From contig JAWKWH010000003.1 in the NCBI GenBank assembly GCA_041397625.1, positions 124,001 through 188,000 on the forward strand: a DNA stretch of 64,000 bases. The letters are read 5' to 3'. This DNA is from JAWKWH01 sp041397625. GTDB taxonomy: Bacteria > Pseudomonadota > Alphaproteobacteria > Rhizobiales > Rhizobiaceae. The notes under the pieces are model-generated. The model had not been told where the DNA came from. It made no database searches and saw nothing but the letters and a program-made list of their open reading frames with translations. This document shows positions 26,399-37,229 of this stretch, one piece after another. The position numbers and the translations under genes were made by a program. Position 1 is the stretch's first letter, and every line of letters starts with the position of its first letter.

Positions 26399-26773
26399 AT
26401 GACGAGTGACGTGAAACGGTTGGCGCGGCTTGCCAAAGTGCAGGCGCAGATGAAACAGATGAAGGAGATGCGGCTTGGCGAGCAGCTTGCCGCGCTTCGC
26501 CGTGTCGAAGACGATATCGACGAGATCTCGCGGCTTGGCGATAGCGGCAGTCCGGTCGCCATGCTGTTTCCGGCCTTGTGCGCCCGCCGCCTCGCCGCGC
26601 TGGAGGCCGAGCGCAAGGCGATCGAGGCGCAGGCGGCCGCGACACTTGGCGAAACGCATGTCGAAAATAAGCGCTTGCAGCGCATCGAGGACCGGCTGGT
26701 GCGGGCCGACGGAGCGCGCGAGCGCAAGGCGCTCGAACATGAAACGCTTGAGAGGCTGGCGCGGGACGGCTGA
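26399..26773 (+). CDS. Small coiled-coil protein, possible FliJ counterpart
   Basis: I recognise no named family by motif. The ATG at 26399, two bases after the fliR stop, gives 124 residues that are almost entirely charged helix (QAQMKQMKEMRLGEQLAALR, RRLAALEAERKAIEAQAAAT, RLQRIEDRLVRADGARERKA), predicted as a two-helix coiled coil. FliJ, the stalk of the FliI ATPase, has this size and fold. No other fliJ candidate is in the window. The location inside the export-gate/rod operon supports the guess, but sequence identity cannot prove it. Confidence 0.6.
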   Translation: MTSDVKRLARLAKVQAQMKQMKEMRLGEQLAALRRVEDDIDEISRLGDSGSPVAMLFPALCARRLAALEAERKAIEAQAAATLGETHVENKRLQRIEDRLVRADGARERKALEHETLERLARDG

Positions 26774-26839
26774 CGGAAACGAAAGCCTCCCGCAAGGCTG
26801 ATGCGATAGATTGCCTCAATCAGAGGAAGGGCTGTCGCC

Positions 26840-27376
26840 ATGTCGATTTCACCACCCAGCGATATTCTGCTCGATGTCGTGAACGCGGCCGGCAATGCGG
26901 CCGTCGACCAGGCGCGCGAACGCCTGTCGTCCATCGCCAGATCCGGCGCCGCCGATGCCGCCGGTTTCAGCGCGGTAACCGCCGCGACACCGCCGGCGCC
27001 TGCCGCCGATGTCCGACAGCCGGCTTCGGCGGCGGTGAAGTTCGAGGGCATGGTGCTCAAGACCTTCATCGAATCCATGCTGCCGGACAAGGCCGAAAGT
27101 ACCTATGGCAGCGGGCTTGCCGGTGGCATGTGGAAGTCGATGCTGGCCGAGAAGGTCGCAGACGTCATCGCCGAGCGCGGCGGCGTCGGCATCGCCAATC
27201 GCATCCTCGGCGATTTCGTCGTCAATGGCGAGAAGATCGAAGCGCTTACCGGCGTGAGCGACGCCACCAAGGCGGTCGAGCGCTCGCGCGGCAGCGACTT
27301 CGTCGCCTCCAAGCTCAACCAGGTGCTGGGTGATTTCCTCGATGTCGGGGAAACCGACGCTGACAAACAAACCTAA
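26840..27376 (+). CDS. flgJ: FlgJ-like rod-binding protein (no muramidase domain)
   Basis: This matches the rod-capping N-terminal domain of FlgJ. In the 178-residue protein, the diagnostic part is residues about 70-125: KFEGMVLKTFIESMLPDK, GSGLAGGMWKSMLAEKVADV, IAERGGVGIANRIL. The C-terminal glucosaminidase domain of enteric FlgJ is absent, as in other alphaproteobacteria. The separate lytic transglycosylase at 16525 could supply peptidoglycan cleavage. The gene starts at ATG 26840 and is followed 18 bases later by a FlgN-like gene. Confidence 0.85.
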   Translation: MSISPPSDILLDVVNAAGNAAVDQARERLSSIARSGAADAAGFSAVTAATPPAPAADVRQPASAAVKFEGMVLKTFIESMLPDKAESTYGSGLAGGMWKSMLAEKVADVIAERGGVGIANRILGDFVVNGEKIEALTGVSDATKAVERSRGSDFVASKLNQVLGDFLDVGETDADKQT

Positions 27377-27394
27377 TCAACAGGGACAAGACCG

Positions 27395-27820
27395 ATGCAG
27401 TACGATCAGCAGCAATATGGCGAGTACCAGACCCGACCGGCGCCGCCGCGCGGCGACCTCCTGCAGGCGCGCAACGCCAGCCTGCAATCGATCATCCGTC
27501 GCATCCGCGAGTGCATCGAACTGGAAACCAGGGCGATTTCCGAGGCGGCCACGTTCGATGCGAAGGAATCGAACGCGCGCAAGAGCAGGCTGCTTTTCGA
27601 GCTTGGACGAGCAAGCCGCGACACCGACCCGGCATCGCTCGATCAGCAATGTCTCGACGATTTCGCCGAACTCAGGAAAGCGCTGGCCAGGAACGAGGCG
27701 GTTCTGCGCGCCCATGTCTCGGCGGTCTCCGAGGTTGCCGGTATCCTGCAGCGGGCGATCGAACGTGAGGAAACCGACGGCACCTATTCAACCAAGGGCA
27801 TGATGGCCGCCGGAATTTGA
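27395..27820 (+). CDS. FlgN-like flagellar chaperone candidate
   Basis: The 141-residue product is mostly helical. After a Gln/Tyr/Pro-rich start, two long helices (ARNASLQSIIRRIRECIELE and RKSRLLFELGRASRDTD) precede a C-terminal helix and tail (AVLRAHVSAVSEVAGILQRA, then DGTYSTKGM). FlgN, the chaperone for FlgK and FlgL, has this size, fold and tail type. It sits between the rod-binding gene and an unknown envelope gene at the end of the flagellar run. The call rests on architecture and location, not on a strong motif. Confidence 0.55.
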   Translation: MQYDQQQYGEYQTRPAPPRGDLLQARNASLQSIIRRIRECIELETRAISEAATFDAKESNARKSRLLFELGRASRDTDPASLDQQCLDDFAELRKALARNEAVLRAHVSAVSEVAGILQRAIEREETDGTYSTKGMMAAGI

Positions 27821-27833
27821 GCGTCACAGGGCG

Positions 27834-28364
27834 ATGATACGCAACCTGATGATCGGCTTGTGGGTCTGTGCGGCGACGCTTGCCGGCGCGCAGGCGGCCG
27901 TCATGCTGACCGAAAAGCCGCACGGGCCCGAGGGTACGGCGCCGGCTACGGCCGCAAGTGGTTTCCTGGAAACCGACCTGCTGGCCGGTTCGCAGGTGCG
28001 CGGCGGGGCAATCTCGGGCTATTTCCTTGCCCGGTTCACCTACACGGTCACCCAGGCCGGACTTCAGATGTCGGTTCCGCTTGACGCGATCTTCATCGAC
28101 GGATTCAACGAGTTGGTGGCCGGATTCGACGGGTCGCTCGGCAGCGAGGATGGCGGGCTCGACCTGGATGCCCATACCGACCGCTTGCGCGAGATCGTCA
28201 ATCGCCGCATCGGCGCCGACGTTGTCCAGGCGATATACGCCACGCAGATCGATTATTTCAGGCCGAACGAGACCCGTGCGCGCAGTGCCGCGCGGCAGGC
28301 GGTGATCCACGGTTCGGATGCGGGGGAAAAGCCGGAAAAGAAGAAGCCTTCGGGCGGGCACTGA
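27834..28364 (+). CDS. Exported protein at the end of the flagellar locus, function unknown
   Basis: No named family is recognised. The 176-residue product has a signal peptide or single membrane anchor (about residues 3-22, RNLMIGLWVCAATLAGAQAA), then a periplasmic domain with a mixed pattern (GYFLARFTYTVTQAGLQMSV, LDAIFIDGFNELVAGFDGSL) and a helix ending ADVVQAIYATQIDYFRPNET. The pattern of strands followed by a C-terminal helix loosely recalls FliL, and a second FliL-like protein is possible but unproven. The tail is Lys/Pro-rich. It is the last gene of the flagellar block; repeats and a new promoter region follow. Confidence 0.6.
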   Translation: MIRNLMIGLWVCAATLAGAQAAVMLTEKPHGPEGTAPATAASGFLETDLLAGSQVRGGAISGYFLARFTYTVTQAGLQMSVPLDAIFIDGFNELVAGFDGSLGSEDGGLDLDAHTDRLREIVNRRIGADVVQAIYATQIDYFRPNETRARSAARQAVIHGSDAGEKPEKKKPSGGH

Positions 28365-28497
28365 TCCCGGCGGCCGGGATCGCGTGTCGATCCGGGATCA
28401 TACGAATAGGCCCAATCGACATTTGGGAATTGGAGCGCCGAGAACGCAAACAGCCGACGGGGCGGGCGAAACTGGTTCGCGCAGCCCGGCCGGCTTG

Positions 28498-28632
28498 CCT
28501 AGAGCGGTTCATCTTTAGATGGAGGCGGTTTGATGGCAGGGATTTTTCGTGCCGGCAAGGAGAATACCGCAGCATGATGTGACCATCATACCGGCGTTCA
28601 AACGATTCCAGCTAATGATGAACCGCTCTAGG
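28498..28632. repeat. Palindromic intergenic element, short form (135 bp)
   Basis: Perfect 16-bp terminal inverted repeats (CCTAGAGCGGTTCATC and its complement, 28498-28513 and 28617-28632) bound a 135-bp unit. Its left part (GGTTTGATGGC, ATGATGT-ACCATCAT) and right part (CGGCGTTCAAACGATTCCAG) match the two 376-bp copies at 53604 and 57403, but about 240 bp of the centre are missing. It resembles rhizobial intergenic mosaic elements or a MITE. It separates the flagellar locus from metY. Confidence 0.9.
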
Positions 28633-28773
28633 TGGAGCGCACCGTCCTAGCCGGTACATCCGCGGTCTTCGAACCGTGCGTCCATGATCTGGATAGCGGA
28701 AAATTGTTTCAGGATCATGACACCAAAACGCGGAAGCATTTGCTCCAAACCGCCTCGAACGGAAATTCTAAGT

Positions 28774-28817
28774 CTTTGACCTTCCTGCAAAGCTAGGTGA
28801 TAACGCCGGTAGAAGGT
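28774..28817 (+). promoter_or_regulatory. Candidate H-type pseudoknot in the metY leader
   Basis: A 5-bp stem CTTTG/CAAAG (28774-28778 and 28788-28792) closes a 9-base loop. Six loop bases, ACCTTC (28779-28784), are complementary to GAAGGT at 28812-28817. This makes an H-type pseudoknot 31 bases before the metY start. SAM-sensing pseudoknots are common before methionine genes in alphaproteobacteria, but I do not see the canonical SAM-II core, so no class is assigned. Confidence 0.4.
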
Positions 28818-28848
28818 CTCATCAGCATTTTCATGGAAGGGGGAAGCG

Positions 28849-30135
28849 ATGTCCCAGCACACACCGGGTTTCGAGACACTTGCCATTCACGCCGGCGCCA
28901 AGCCGGATCCGGCCACGGGAGCCCGTGCGACGCCGATCTACCAGACGACATCATTTGTCTTCGACGACGCCGACCACGCCGCCTCGCTGTTCGGTTTGCA
29001 GGCATTCGGCAACATCTACACACGCATCATGAACCCGACCCAGGCGGTGCTGGAGGAGCGCCTGGCGGCGCTGGAGGGCGGCACCGCAGCGCTGGCCGCC
29101 GCGTCCGGTCACAGCGCCCAGTTGATCGTGTTCCACACCATCATGCGCCCCGGCGAGAATTTCGTTGCCGCGCGCAAGCTCTATGGCGGTTCGATCAACC
29201 AATTCGGCCATGCGTTCAAGAATTTCGGCTGGGAGGTGCGCTGGGCCGATCCCGACGACATTTCCAGCTTCGAGGCGCAGATCGACGACAAGACGCAGGC
29301 GATCTTCTGCGAGAGCCTGGCCAATCCGGGCGGAACCTTCGTCGATCTGGAGGCGATTGCCGAAGTGGCGCGCCGGCACGGCCTGCCGTTGATCGTCGAC
29401 AACACGATGGCCTCGCCCTACCTGCTGCGGCCGATCGACCACGGCGCCGACATCGTTGTCCATTCGCTGACCAAGTTTATCGGCGGCCACGGCAATTCGA
29501 TGGGCGGCGCCATCATCGACGGCGGGACTTTCGACTGGTCGAAATCCGGCAAATACCCGATGCTCTCCGAACCGCGTCCCGAATATGGCGGCATGGTCCT
29601 GCACGAGACCTTCGGGAACTTTGCCTTCGCCATCGCCTGCCGGGTGCTGGGACTGCGCGACTTCGGCCCCGCCATCTCGCCATTCAACGCCTTCCTGATC
29701 GCCACCGGCTGCGAAACGCTGTCGCTGCGCATGCAGCGCCACTGCGACAATGCGCTCAAGGTCGCCGACTGGCTGTCCAAGCAGCCGCAGGTCGCCTGGG
29801 TGTCCTATCCCGGCCTGCCGAACGACGCCAACCACGCGCTGATGAAGAAATATTCGCCCAAGGGCGCGGGCGCCGTGTTCACCTTCGGCTTGAAGGGCGG
29901 CTACGAAGCCGCCGTCAAGTTCGTCGAGGGACTGGAGATGCTGTCGCACCTGGCCAATATCGGCGACACCAAGTCGCTGGTGATCCATCCGGCGTCGACC
30001 ACCCACCGGCAATTGTCCGACGAGCAGAAGACCGCCGCGGGCGCGGGGCCCGACACGGTGCGCCTTTCGATCGGCATCGAGAATGTCGAGGACATCGTCG
30101 CCGACATCGAACAGGCGCTGAAAAAGGTGGCATAG
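28849..30135 (+). CDS. metY: O-acetylhomoserine sulfhydrylase (aminocarboxypropyltransferase)
   Basis: This PLP enzyme makes homocysteine from O-acetylhomoserine and sulfide in methionine synthesis. The 428-residue protein has the Cys/Met-metabolism PLP fold. Visible features are AIHAGAKPDPATGARATPIY, the PLP-phosphate/substrate region YTRIMNPTQAVLEERLAALE, and the Schiff-base Lys209 in HSLTKFIGGHGN. The C-terminal VRLSIGIENVEDIVADIEQA is typical. Long length and the GGxIIDGG insert favour MetY over MetZ/MetB. Start ATG 28849 follows GGAAGGGGGAAGCG. A candidate regulatory pseudoknot lies upstream, and a cupin gene 21 bases downstream probably shares the transcript. Confidence 0.95.
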   Translation: MSQHTPGFETLAIHAGAKPDPATGARATPIYQTTSFVFDDADHAASLFGLQAFGNIYTRIMNPTQAVLEERLAALEGGTAALAAASGHSAQLIVFHTIMRPGENFVAARKLYGGSINQFGHAFKNFGWEVRWADPDDISSFEAQIDDKTQAIFCESLANPGGTFVDLEAIAEVARRHGLPLIVDNTMASPYLLRPIDHGADIVVHSLTKFIGGHGNSMGGAIIDGGTFDWSKSGKYPMLSEPRPEYGGMVLHETFGNFAFAIACRVLGLRDFGPAISPFNAFLIATGCETLSLRMQRHCDNALKVADWLSKQPQVAWVSYPGLPNDANHALMKKYSPKGAGAVFTFGLKGGYEAAVKFVEGLEMLSHLANIGDTKSLVIHPASTTHRQLSDEQKTAAGAGPDTVRLSIGIENVEDIVADIEQALKKVA

Positions 30136-30156
30136 AGGACGGGTTCCGGCACGCCG

Positions 30157-30498
30157 ATGACATCGCTGGTCGCCATTTCGCCGGAAAACGCGCAGGTGGA
30201 GGAATCGCGCCCCGATTCCTCCAAGGTCGTCTCCGGCGATCCGGTTCACACCACCTGGAATGTCGAGGAACGCGACGGGCTTTACTGCGGCATCTGGCAG
30301 TCGACGCCCGGCAAATGGCGTATTTCCTATGACGAATGGGAGTTCTGCCACATCCTCGAAGGCCTGTCGGTCATCGCCGAGGAGGACGGCGAAGCTCGGG
30401 AGGTTCGCGCCGGCGACAGTTTCATCCTGCGGCCGGGCTTCAAGGGAACCTGGGAGGTGGTCGAAACCACCCGCAAGGAGTATGTGATCAGGCTGTAA
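30157..30498 (+). CDS. Small cupin-domain protein (DUF861-type)
   Basis: The single cupin of 113 residues has the pattern GLYCGIWQSTPGKWRISYDE, WEFCHILEGLSVIAEEDGE, AGDSFILRPGFKGTWEV. This matches the Cupin_3/DUF861 family also seen in ureidoglycine aminohydrolase. The metal-ligand His/Glu set is reduced (WEFCHI, then no second His), so catalysis is uncertain. It lies 21 bases after metY on the same strand and ends just before the convergent P450 gene. A substrate cannot be named. Confidence 0.85.
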   Translation: MTSLVAISPENAQVEESRPDSSKVVSGDPVHTTWNVEERDGLYCGIWQSTPGKWRISYDEWEFCHILEGLSVIAEEDGEAREVRAGDSFILRPGFKGTWEVVETTRKEYVIRL

Positions 30499-30504
30499 AG
30501 ACCG

Positions 30505-31773
30505 TCACCACTCCACATTCAACCGCTCCAGCCCGTGGAAGTGATAGGTGGCGCCGTAGCGCGGCGCCTCCGCCAGGCGCAGGCCCGGCAGCCGCTCGAA
30601 CAGCACCTTCAGCGAGACCTGCATCTCCAGCCGCGCCAGCGGCGCGCCGATGCAGAAATGGATGCCGGCGCCGAACGAGACGTTCTTCTGGTCGGTCCTT
30701 TGCGGATCGAACCGGCCCGGATCGGCAAAGGCGAGCGGATCGCGGTTGGCCGCGCCGAGCAACAGGCCGATCTCCTGGCCGGGTTCGAGTACAAGCCCGG
30801 GTGCCACCTCGAAACCTTCATAGACGAAGCGCGTGAACATGTGCAGCGGCGGGTCAAAGCGCAGGCACTCCTCGACCGTGCGTGCCGTGTCGTCGCCGGT
30901 CGCAAACAGCGCCGCCGGCTCTGTTCCCGAGGTCAGGATCGTGCGGATGGCGTTGCCGGTCTGGTGCACCGTCGCCTCGTGGCCGGCCATCAGCAGCAGC
31001 ATGATCGAGGAGATCAGCTCGTCCTCGGACAGTTTCTCGCCCTCGTCGCGCGCGGCGATCAGCAGGCTGATCAGATCGTCGCCCGGCCGTTTGCGCCGCT
31101 CGCCTATGCGCTTGCTGAGATAGGCGGTGAACGCGACGGCGGCACGGTTGGCCGCCAGTTCCGTGTCTCGGTTCCGCCCGTGCATGTACATGGCCACCAT
31201 GGCGTGCGACCAGTCGAGCAGCGCGTCGCCGTCTTCGGTCGGCAGGCCCAGTATCTCGCAGATGATGACGATCGGCACCGGCGTGGCATACGCCGGCAGC
31301 AGGTCGACGGAACCATCCGCCTCGAAACGGTCGACCAGTTCGCCCGCAAGCGCCTCGACGCGCGGCCGCAAACGCTCGATCTGCCGCGAGACGAAGGCGC
31401 GGTTGACCAGGCCGCGCAACCTCGTGTGCACCGGCGGTTCCAGCTCAAGCATCGAATGCGCCTCGACGCGGTCGAAATCGGCAAGATGGCCGCGGTCGCC
31501 GGTCCGTGGGACGGGCCGTTCGCGGCCGAGGCGCCGGTCGCGAAGCAGGCGATTGACGTCGTCGTAGCCGCCGAAGCACCAGAAGCCGTATTGCTCCCAG
31601 AAGAACATCCGCGCCTCACGGTGAAGGAAGGCATAAGCCGCATAGGGATCCTGCACGAAACGGTCGTCGCGCGGGTCGAGCGAAACGCGCTTGCCGTCCG
31701 GGTCGAGGACCATGCCGGCCGGCGGTGTGCCTGTTCGGTCGGCGTTGTCGGCCGCGATTGTGCTTTCTGGCAT
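30505..31773 (-). CDS. Cytochrome P450
   Basis: A soluble bacterial class I P450 of 422 residues. The I-helix oxygen-binding motif is AGHEAT (about residues 263-268), the K-helix ExxR is E302-R305 in EECLRFDPP, and the haem-binding loop is FGAGIHFCIG with ligand Cys374. The segment LEPPVHTRLRGLVNRAFV is also typical. The I-helix has Glu (GHEAT) where many P450s have Glu or Asp. Start ATG 31773 follows GGGAGAAAG. No ferredoxin or reductase gene is adjacent, so it must use partners encoded elsewhere. Substrate unknown. It converges on the metY-cupin unit with a six-base gap. Confidence 0.95.
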   Translation of the reverse strand: MPESTIAADNADRTGTPPAGMVLDPDGKRVSLDPRDDRFVQDPYAAYAFLHREARMFFWEQYGFWCFGGYDDVNRLLRDRRLGRERPVPRTGDRGHLADFDRVEAHSMLELEPPVHTRLRGLVNRAFVSRQIERLRPRVEALAGELVDRFEADGSVDLLPAYATPVPIVIICEILGLPTEDGDALLDWSHAMVAMYMHGRNRDTELAANRAAVAFTAYLSKRIGERRKRPGDDLISLLIAARDEGEKLSEDELISSIMLLLMAGHEATVHQTGNAIRTILTSGTEPAALFATGDDTARTVEECLRFDPPLHMFTRFVYEGFEVAPGLVLEPGQEIGLLLGAANRDPLAFADPGRFDPQRTDQKNVSFGAGIHFCIGAPLARLEMQVSLKVLFERLPGLRLAEAPRYGATYHFHGLERLNVEW

Positions 31774-32099
31774 CGGCTTTCTCCCGGCGCGCGGAACGTC
31801 CCCGCCGCTTCCTCATGCATGCGTCCTGCCTATCGGATAAGCCGTTGCCTCGCGGATGCAAGATATTCCGGACGCCGGGGGCAATCGGCCGGTCCGTGTG
31901 CCGGACTTTCCAGACGCCCGCCGCCCGCCGCCTGCCATTAACCGACGCTTAACGCTGATGGCCAACAAATCGTCGATATCGATTCGCAAGGGCTTTTCGG
32001 TGTAGCGGTTGATATGCCTTGCAGGCGCGTACCATGCAGCCCTATCTATCGGGAACTGATCCACAGGCGCATGCGCCGCCACCACGCAAAGGACGACCG
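31774..32099. other. Intergenic region between P450 and clpP
   Basis: This 326-base gap holds the divergent promoters of the P450 gene and clpP. The part from 31930 to 32010 is AT-richer (TTAACCGACGCTTAACG, ATCGTCGATATCGATTCG), consistent with promoter DNA. I see no convincing gene, repeat or terminator. Confidence 0.5.
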
Positions 32100-32735
32100 A
32101 TGAAGGACCCAATTGAGACCGCCATGAACCTGGTGCCGATGGTGGTCGAGCAGACCAATCGCGGCGAGCGGGCCTACGACATTTTCTCGCGCCTTTTGAA
32201 AGAGCGCATCATCTTCATCACGGGGCCGATCGAGGATGGCATGGCGACGCTGGTCTGCGCGCAGCTCCTGTTCCTCGAGGCCGATAATCCGAAGAAGGAA
32301 ATAGCGCTCTATATCAACTCGCCCGGCGGCGTGGTGACGTCCGGCATGGCCATCTACGACACCATGCAGTTCATCAAGCCGGCAGTGTCGACGCTCTGCA
32401 TCGGCCAGGCCGCCTCGATGGGTTCGCTTTTGCTTTGCGCCGGCGAAAAGGGCCTTCGTTTCGCCACGCCGAATGCGCGCGTGATGGTCCATCAGCCATC
32501 GGGCGGTTTCCAGGGTCAGGCATCTGACATCGAGCGCCATGCCCAGGATATCCTGAAGATGAAGAAGCGCCTGAACGAGACCTATGTGAAGCACACCGGC
32601 CAGGATTACGAGACGATCGAGCGCACGCTCGACCGCGATCATTTCATGACCGCCGACGAATCGCTGGAATTCGGCCTCGTCGACAAGGTGATCACCACCC
32701 GCGAGGCGCTGGAAGGCGTGACGGAAGGCAAGTAG
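32100..32735 (+). CDS. clpP: ATP-dependent Clp protease proteolytic subunit ClpP
   Basis: ClpP is the serine peptidase chamber of the ClpXP and ClpAP proteases. Starting at ATG 32100 gives 211 residues beginning like other alphaproteobacterial ClpP (DPIETAMNLVPMVVEQTNRG). The catalytic triad is visible: Ser106 (GQAASMGSLLL), His131 (RVMVHQPSGG), and Asp180 (TLDRDHFM). The frame is open upstream to 32019 but that extension is unlike ClpP. clpX and lon follow on the same strand, the common order. Confidence 0.98.
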   Translation: MKDPIETAMNLVPMVVEQTNRGERAYDIFSRLLKERIIFITGPIEDGMATLVCAQLLFLEADNPKKEIALYINSPGGVVTSGMAIYDTMQFIKPAVSTLCIGQAASMGSLLLCAGEKGLRFATPNARVMVHQPSGGFQGQASDIERHAQDILKMKKRLNETYVKHTGQDYETIERTLDRDHFMTADESLEFGLVDKVITTREALEGVTEGK

Positions 32736-33028
32736 GCGCAAGTTGACCGGGGGCGTTGCGAATTTGGAAACCAGTGCGGCAATATGGCAACAACATCGGC
32801 CGGCCGCCGCGCTGACCCGGCTTTGCGTTAATCCTATGTTGAGTTTCAGTGGCTTAGCATTGTCGATCGATTGGCAAACCGCCATTGCGGCGATAAAAGC
32901 GTTGTCTGCGTGTCGCCGCCCGGACATGCGTGCGGAGGTTGGCAGGAACAGCGTGTCGCCATAATGTAAGGTTTTGATCGCTCAAGCGATCCGCCGCCGG
33001 GGCGGTGTTGTGGAAAGGAATCTGGGCA

Positions 33029-34306
33029 ATGAGCAAGGTCAGCAGCGGCGGGGGTGGCGACTCCAAGAACACGCTCTATTGCTCGTTCTGCGGCAAGAGC
33101 CAGCACGAAGTGCGCAAGCTGATCGCCGGGCCCACCGTCTTCATCTGCGACGAATGCGTCGAACTGTGCATGGACATCATCCGCGAGGAAAACAAGACCT
33201 CGATGGTGAAGTCGCGCGAGGGCGTGCCGACGCCGCAGGAGATCCTCACCGTCCTCGACGACTATGTCATCGGACAGGGCCACGCCAAGCGCGTTCTGTC
33301 GGTCGCCGTCCACAACCATTACAAGCGCCTGGCGCACGCCTCGAAGAACAACGACGTCGAACTGGCCAAGTCCAACATCCTGCTGATCGGACCGACCGGT
33401 TGCGGCAAGACGCTTTTGGCGCAGACGCTGGCGCGCATCATCGACGTCCCGTTCACCATGGCCGACGCGACCACGCTGACCGAGGCCGGCTATGTCGGTG
33501 AAGATGTCGAGAACATCATCCTGAAGCTTCTGCAATCGGCCGACTACAATGTCGAGCGCGCCCAGCGCGGCATCGTCTACATTGACGAGATCGACAAGAT
33601 TTCGCGCAAGTCCGACAATCCCTCGATCACCCGCGACGTGTCGGGCGAGGGCGTGCAGCAGGCGCTGTTGAAGATCATGGAAGGCACGGTCGCCTCCGTT
33701 CCGCCGCAGGGCGGGCGCAAGCATCCGCAGCAGGAGTTCCTGCAGGTCGACACCGCCAACATCCTGTTCATCTGCGGCGGCGCCTTTGCTGGCCTCGACA
33801 AGATCATCTCCGACCGCGGACGGTCGACCTCGATCGGTTTCGGCGCCCAGGTCGCCTCGCCGGAAGACCGCAAGACCGGCGAACTGTTCCGCCAGGTCGA
33901 GCCCGAGGACCTGCTTAGATTCGGGCTTATTCCGGAATTCGTCGGCCGCCTGCCGGTCCTGGCGACGCTGGAAGACCTGGACGAGGATGCGCTGATCCAG
34001 ATCCTGAGCGAGCCGAAGAACGCGCTGGTCAAGCAGTATCAGCGGCTGTTCGAGATGGAGAACGTGCAACTGACCTTCCATGACGGCGCACTGCTGTCGA
34101 TCGCCAAGAAGGCGATCGAACGCAAGACCGGCGCCCGCGGACTTCGCTCGATCATGGAGACGATCCTGCTCGACACCATGTTCGAACTGCCGGCGCTGGA
34201 AGGCGTTCAGGAAGTGGTGATTTCCGACGAGGTCGTTGAAGGCAATGCCCGTCCGCTCTACATCTATGCCGAACGCGAGAGTGAGAAAGGCGCGGAAAGC
34301 GCCTGA
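33029..34306 (+). CDS. clpX: ATP-dependent Clp protease ATP-binding subunit ClpX
   Basis: ClpX unfolds and feeds substrates to ClpP. The 425-residue protein starts at the ATG at 33029 behind AAAGGAA. It has the N-terminal zinc-binding domain (Cys18, Cys21, Cys40, Cys43), Walker A GPTGCGKT near residues 121-128, Walker B IVYIDEIDKI, the substrate-binding GYVG loop (EAGYVGEDVENIIL), and the IGF-type ClpP-docking loop (STSIGFGAQV). The 293-base gap after clpP suggests that clpX can be transcribed on its own. Confidence 0.98.
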   Translation: MSKVSSGGGGDSKNTLYCSFCGKSQHEVRKLIAGPTVFICDECVELCMDIIREENKTSMVKSREGVPTPQEILTVLDDYVIGQGHAKRVLSVAVHNHYKRLAHASKNNDVELAKSNILLIGPTGCGKTLLAQTLARIIDVPFTMADATTLTEAGYVGEDVENIILKLLQSADYNVERAQRGIVYIDEIDKISRKSDNPSITRDVSGEGVQQALLKIMEGTVASVPPQGGRKHPQQEFLQVDTANILFICGGAFAGLDKIISDRGRSTSIGFGAQVASPEDRKTGELFRQVEPEDLLRFGLIPEFVGRLPVLATLEDLDEDALIQILSEPKNALVKQYQRLFEMENVQLTFHDGALLSIAKKAIERKTGARGLRSIMETILLDTMFELPALEGVQEVVISDEVVEGNARPLYIYAERESEKGAESA

Positions 34307-34607
34307 GCAGCCGGCGTCGTCGGTACGCCGGCAGGCATCCCGAACGGGTCGGAACAAACAGACAGGCGTCGTATTCGACCTGCCGCCGGCGTTTGACGGC
34401 GGTGCGTTGGCGTAACGTGTTGGATATTCGCGGACACCTCTTGATCTTGCCGGCGAATATCGCCACCTACGGCGCAACGGGCTTGGACACAATTCCCGAC
34501 GCGCTGGATGAGATGCCGCATTTGCGACACAGGCGGGTGGGAGCGTTCGAGTCATGATCGGATAAGCGGCCGGCCGATTTGGCGGCCGCCATGGAAAGGC
34601 AAGCTTG
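34307..34607. other. Intergenic region between clpX and lon
   Basis: About 300 bases. An 8-bp hairpin GCCGGCGT/ACGCCGGC (34310-34332) lies just after clpX but lacks a T tract. CTTGATC at 34440-34446 and CACCTA at 34464-34469 are spaced loosely like a heat-shock sigma-32 promoter for lon; this is weak. No gene is supported. Confidence 0.45.
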
Positions 34608-37034
<2,427 letters not shown>

Positions 37035-37072
37035 AACGGTCCTCGGTGGGCCGATTGAACGCATAGGTAGAA

Positions 37073-37098
37073 AAAATGCCGGGCTTGCCCGGCATTTT
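37073..37098 (+). terminator. Rho-independent terminator after lon
   Basis: An 11-bp perfect stem AAAATGCCGGG/CCCGGCATTTT has a CTTG loop and starts 39 bases after the lon stop. A and T tracts on both sides make it potentially bidirectional. Confidence 0.85.
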
Positions 37099-37229
37099 GC
37101 CTGTTCAGGCCTTGGAATCCCCGGAATTCCGGCGTTTTTCGCTTGGACTGGTTGCAACAAGTCCATAAACTCCGCGCCTGCTAGGTGAGTCGCTCACACG
37201 GCAAGATAACCAGGAAGAGGTTTTCCACC

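Noticed and set aside
28774..28848. SAM-II riboswitch call for the metY leader
   Set aside because: A pseudoknot can be drawn, but the conserved SAM-II core sequence is not seen. It is kept only as an unclassified candidate.
32743..32964. 73-residue open frame between clpP and clpX
   Set aside because: No ribosome-binding site or recognisable feature. Probably the clpX promoter region.
34440..34469. Heat-shock (sigma-32) promoter before lon
   Set aside because: CTTGATC and CACCTA are weak matches and the spacing is loose. Not strong enough to list as a promoter.
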